Positions 63,201 through 64,000 of a stretch of DNA of 64,000 nucleotides are shown piece by piece. How positions within the stretch are numbered: position 1 is the stretch's first letter; each line of letters starts with the position of its first letter. A program made the translations under genes and the position numbers. The stretch is taken from the NCBI RefSeq assembly GCF_002736205.1, contig NZ_CP024091.1, forward strand, positions 3,903,555 through 3,967,554, read 5' to 3'. The notes below the pieces were generated by a model, which saw only the letters and a program-made list of their open reading frames with translations, made no database searches and was not told the DNA's origin. The stretch is from Pedobacter ginsengisoli (GTDB taxonomy: Bacteria; Bacteroidota; Bacteroidia; Sphingobacteriales; Sphingobacteriaceae).

Positions 63201-64000
63201 TGCATAATTATCTGTACCCCCTGCCTGTTGAAAGAAAGAAATAATTGCATTGGAATTGGTTTGCCTCGCATCTGCCGGCAACATATCCAATAAATTATTG
63301 GAATGCTTTGGAAACTGGATATTCTTAAACCCCGAAGGAAGCACTGAAGTCCCTCCACCTAGAGTCGTATTATAAGGTTTATTTTCTCCTAAATCCATAA
63401 ATGCAAGCACATCTCTTGAATCCTGGGTATTACCTGCTTTATTTGTTACCCATACCTCTATTTTGGTAATGATAACACCAGTAGTAATCGTTGGAGGATT
63501 TGAAAGCGATTTATTGTAGTTATCTCTAAAATACTGGGCAAGGAAATAGTGTTTATTGGCCTCATAATTATCAGCGCTTAGTCTGTATTCATTCTGCTGC
63601 GCACCATTATTGATCTGTATTTCCCTGGATTGCGATTTTTGCTGGGTAAAAACCGTATTCACATTCAGTTTACCAAACTGCAATTGTGTTTTTATCCCAA
63701 ACAATGCCTGGGTTCCGCTAATTAAGGTAGTATTCAATGGAAGGCTCACATTACCTGCCTCAATTTTCTTTATAATATCATCATCCCCACCGGTATAATC
63801 CAGCTTAATCTGATTCTCAAAATCAAATTGAGCCTCGGTGTTGTAGTTCATATTTACCTTCAGCTTGGTACCGATGTTACCAATCACATCCATCTGGATG
63901 CGCTGGTTAAAATCAAAATTCCCCTGAAGTCGCTGCCGTTCATTAAACAGCGGATTTTCGTTTTTATTTATCCTGCCCAAAAAGGTCAGTTCAGCCTCTC
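57246..64000 (-). CDS. sprA: cell surface protein SprA (5' end outside the window)
   Basis: At least 2251 codons of a giant outer-membrane protein, open to the right edge; the true N-terminus lies beyond 64000. Content matches SprA/Sov, the translocon barrel of the type IX secretion system, needed for gliding in Flavobacterium: large beta-barrel repeats, a DUF-type extracellular region and the ending NTSFSNFGFSLRITLN. An in-frame TTG at 63980 is not the start because the frame continues upstream (residues AELTFLGRINKNENP). It is followed by gcvH and a VanZ-like gene. Confidence 0.93.
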   Translation of the reverse strand, partial: EAELTFLGRINKNENPLFNERQRLQGNFDFNQRIQMDVIGNIGTKLKVNMNYNTEAQFDFENQIKLDYTGGDDDIIKKIEAGNVSLPLNTTLISGTQALFGIKTQLQFGKLNVNTVFTQQKSQSREIQINNGAQQNEYRLSADNYEANKHYFLAQYFRDNYNKSLSNPPTITTGVIITKIEVWVTNKAGNTQDSRDVLAFMDLGENKPYNTTLGGGTSVLPSGFKNIQFPKHSNNLLDMLPADARQTNSNAIISFFQQAGGTDNYAKLTYARRLTEREFTFQPKLGYISLNNALNTDEVLAVAYRYTYNGVEYQVGEFTTDVPFDQANPKVLFAKLLKNETTKVNLPTWGLMMKNIYSIGGYQISQQNFKLDIFRIDEKTGIERPVITEGEKLDEFKRPLKDKLWIQVAGLDRLNQQDELKPDGIFDFQTENNPFNSNASSNASNSFGNSNSLNNTNNINNTSGNTAYVLSNTKNGYITIDPLNGRIIFPLVEPFGRDLASQFLPTEQAFIDKYTYTALYDSTKVVAQQLFTKQNRYIIKGSYQSDIASEFSLNAINVPEGSVRVFAGTIPLQEGVDFTVDYQGGRVKILNTGILISGQPIRISTENNELFGLQQRSLFGARLDYKVNNKLNLGGTIMNLSEKPLTPKVNIGEEPISNTIWGFDVNYNSPSRFLTKLVDKLPFLSTKAPSSITFSGEFAQLLPGHPNALNFGGKSGGVSYLDDFEASRSVIDLKSAVAWQLSGTPQLFPESNLINDLAYGYNRARIAFYNIDPTFYNRNASNLPSSVRSNRTELSNHYVREIIEQEVFPFKETSTGQSITLPTLDVAFYPTVRGPYNYAPTGFSSNGLLNNPKSRWGGLFRRIETNDFEALNIEFIELWVMDPNIYKPNSAGGDLYFNIGNISEDILKDGRKSLENGLPANGDPSKFDETNWGRVPKLQPVVQAFDNDPDARRSQDVGLDGLSSTDERSKFAALINQIKGQLNPDAAAELENDPSSDDYSYYRSNALDQEGAGILKRYQRYNGTEGNSKTPQQSQEDFGVENSASTSLPDGEDINRDNNMTQSDEYFQYKVSMRPGDLMVGQNFVTDKVTSQVKLANGQTQPVTWYQIRIPLAQYQQKVGNIQDFKSIRFIRMFLTNYADTTVLRFGKIQLIRGEWRQYNAKNDPAQVIVDPVLQPIGADNSTIEVATVNIEENGKRTPIPYVVPPGIERERDFSNYRGDTRQNEQSLAVTVKNLRDGYGRAAFKTAINDFRSYKHLEMYIHLEALGSNVLNNNDLSAFLRIGTDNQDNYYEYAQPLRVTGPGTSDPYAIWPDQNKLDIELEIFQKAKIARNKAMLNGQPWPVNIPFEFIENGKTITIKGQPDMSKVRVYMLGVKNPLRNPVNPGEDDGLDKNAQIWFNELRLTQFDERGGWAATARMNAQLADFADVNISGSKSTIGFGSLEKRVSERNRADNVFFDISSSMELGKFLPQKSGVKIPMFVSYSSQISTPQYDPRTPDIELKTALEGATRAEKKEILNYAQDYTTRNSISFTNVRKERTDLDKKPQLWDVENLNASYAYTKFAHRDFINQNNIQQTYRASLAYNYAGQSKSYEPFAKIIKTNTLALLKELNFSLLPNSINFRIDLDRYYSENSLRNNDPNNAIPINTTFNKNFLVTRVYGISWNFTRSLTLDFDATNYSIIDEPEGRINGMKRDTLWQNLKRLGRTTDYSHNLNVTYNLPINKIPGMDWLNVTTRYGTSFNWQTEPLSTLRNPLIDLGNTIQNSRIIQINPNLNLASLYNKFGFVRKAGTGTADKQSGAGFFVGLLTGVKNIVGAYTQTRGIFMPGYLPKTNYFGIDDITGAPGLGFVFGSQRDIRSMAVNNGWLTTDTLQSQLYVNTLREDLSFTSLIEPIRDLTITLTANKNRTSNFSTNYRYNTDKREFEDLSPYTTGDYSVSFISLRTAFSEKSGSTVSSLFNQFMANRQVISQRLGAQNPNSRGIINGYADGYDKNAQDVVVSAFLAAYSGRSASSVSLNSLPSIPLPNWRLNYRGLTRIAFLADRFNSIDVRHSYRSVYSINSFNSLLRYQESNGAVISREDANGGNFLPKFQYSQVTIAEQFAPLIGVDTRLKNNMTANFEYGRSRLLGLSLANSQLAQLTENNMVFGLGYRTNKFRFPFGLFKGLKTDNNMDFKLDIALRDNKTVIYRADITEAEVSSGAKNITFRPSVDYVLNQRFNVRVFYDSNVTKPYTSQTFNTSFSNFGFSLRITLN

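Overview
The window looks like a chromosomal segment of a Bacteroidota bacterium of the family Sphingobacteriaceae, most likely Pedobacter or a close relative. The reasons are protein content (SusC/SusD pair with a hybrid two-component regulator, SprA of the type IX secretion/gliding machinery, MetH/MetF behind a SAM-I riboswitch, fused E1 dehydrogenase), promoters of the TTTG / TAnnTTTG type, and starts without Shine-Dalgarno sequences. The genus is an inference from general similarity, not from a search.

Layout. 1-1.4 kb: an MntA/HepT toxin-antitoxin pair beside a duplicated tRNA-fMet/tRNA-Glu cassette. 1.4-7.7 kb: era, der, a C-terminal processing protease, a frameshifted murQ, an unknown gene and a BI-1 family membrane protein. 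7.7-12.9 kb: SAM-I riboswitch, metH, metF. 13-18.6 kb: a META-domain lipoprotein and the thrA-thrB-thrC operon, preceded by a threonine-rich leader peptide and attenuator and punctuated by unusual inverted repeats. 18.7-28 kb: rsgA, dtd, a GT39-like glycosyltransferase, a MazG-like enzyme, HIT protein, greA, M1 peptidase, 2-hydroxyacid dehydrogenase, rsmA, pdxA. 28-33 kb: the fatty-acid cluster yceD-rpmF-plsX-fabH-accB-accC. 33-39.4 kb: tatC, rpiB, M28 peptidase, a LutB-like Fe-S protein and a fused 2-oxoacid dehydrogenase E1. 39.4-53.2 kb: a polysaccharide-utilisation locus (hybrid two-component regulator, frameshifted SusC, SusD, beta-helix protein, GH2 hydrolase, lipoprotein). 53.2-64 kb, minus strand: sprA (5' end outside the window), gcvH, a VanZ-like gene, a 40-residue lipoprotein, feoA, feoB and a SprT-like gene.

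How it works together. Most of the window is core metabolism and information processing. The accessory parts are the toxin-antitoxin pair and the carbohydrate locus, in which SusC/SusD would import an oligosaccharide, the beta-helix and GH2 proteins would cut it, and the divergent sensor would switch the locus on.

No clearly new multi-gene system is visible. The observations most worth checking are regulatory: the threonine attenuator with its 23-residue leader peptide, a possible three-way-junction RNA between rpmF and plsX, and a terminator-like hairpin in the greA leader. Two genes (murQ and susC) each lack one base at a G run, which may be real or may be sequencing error.
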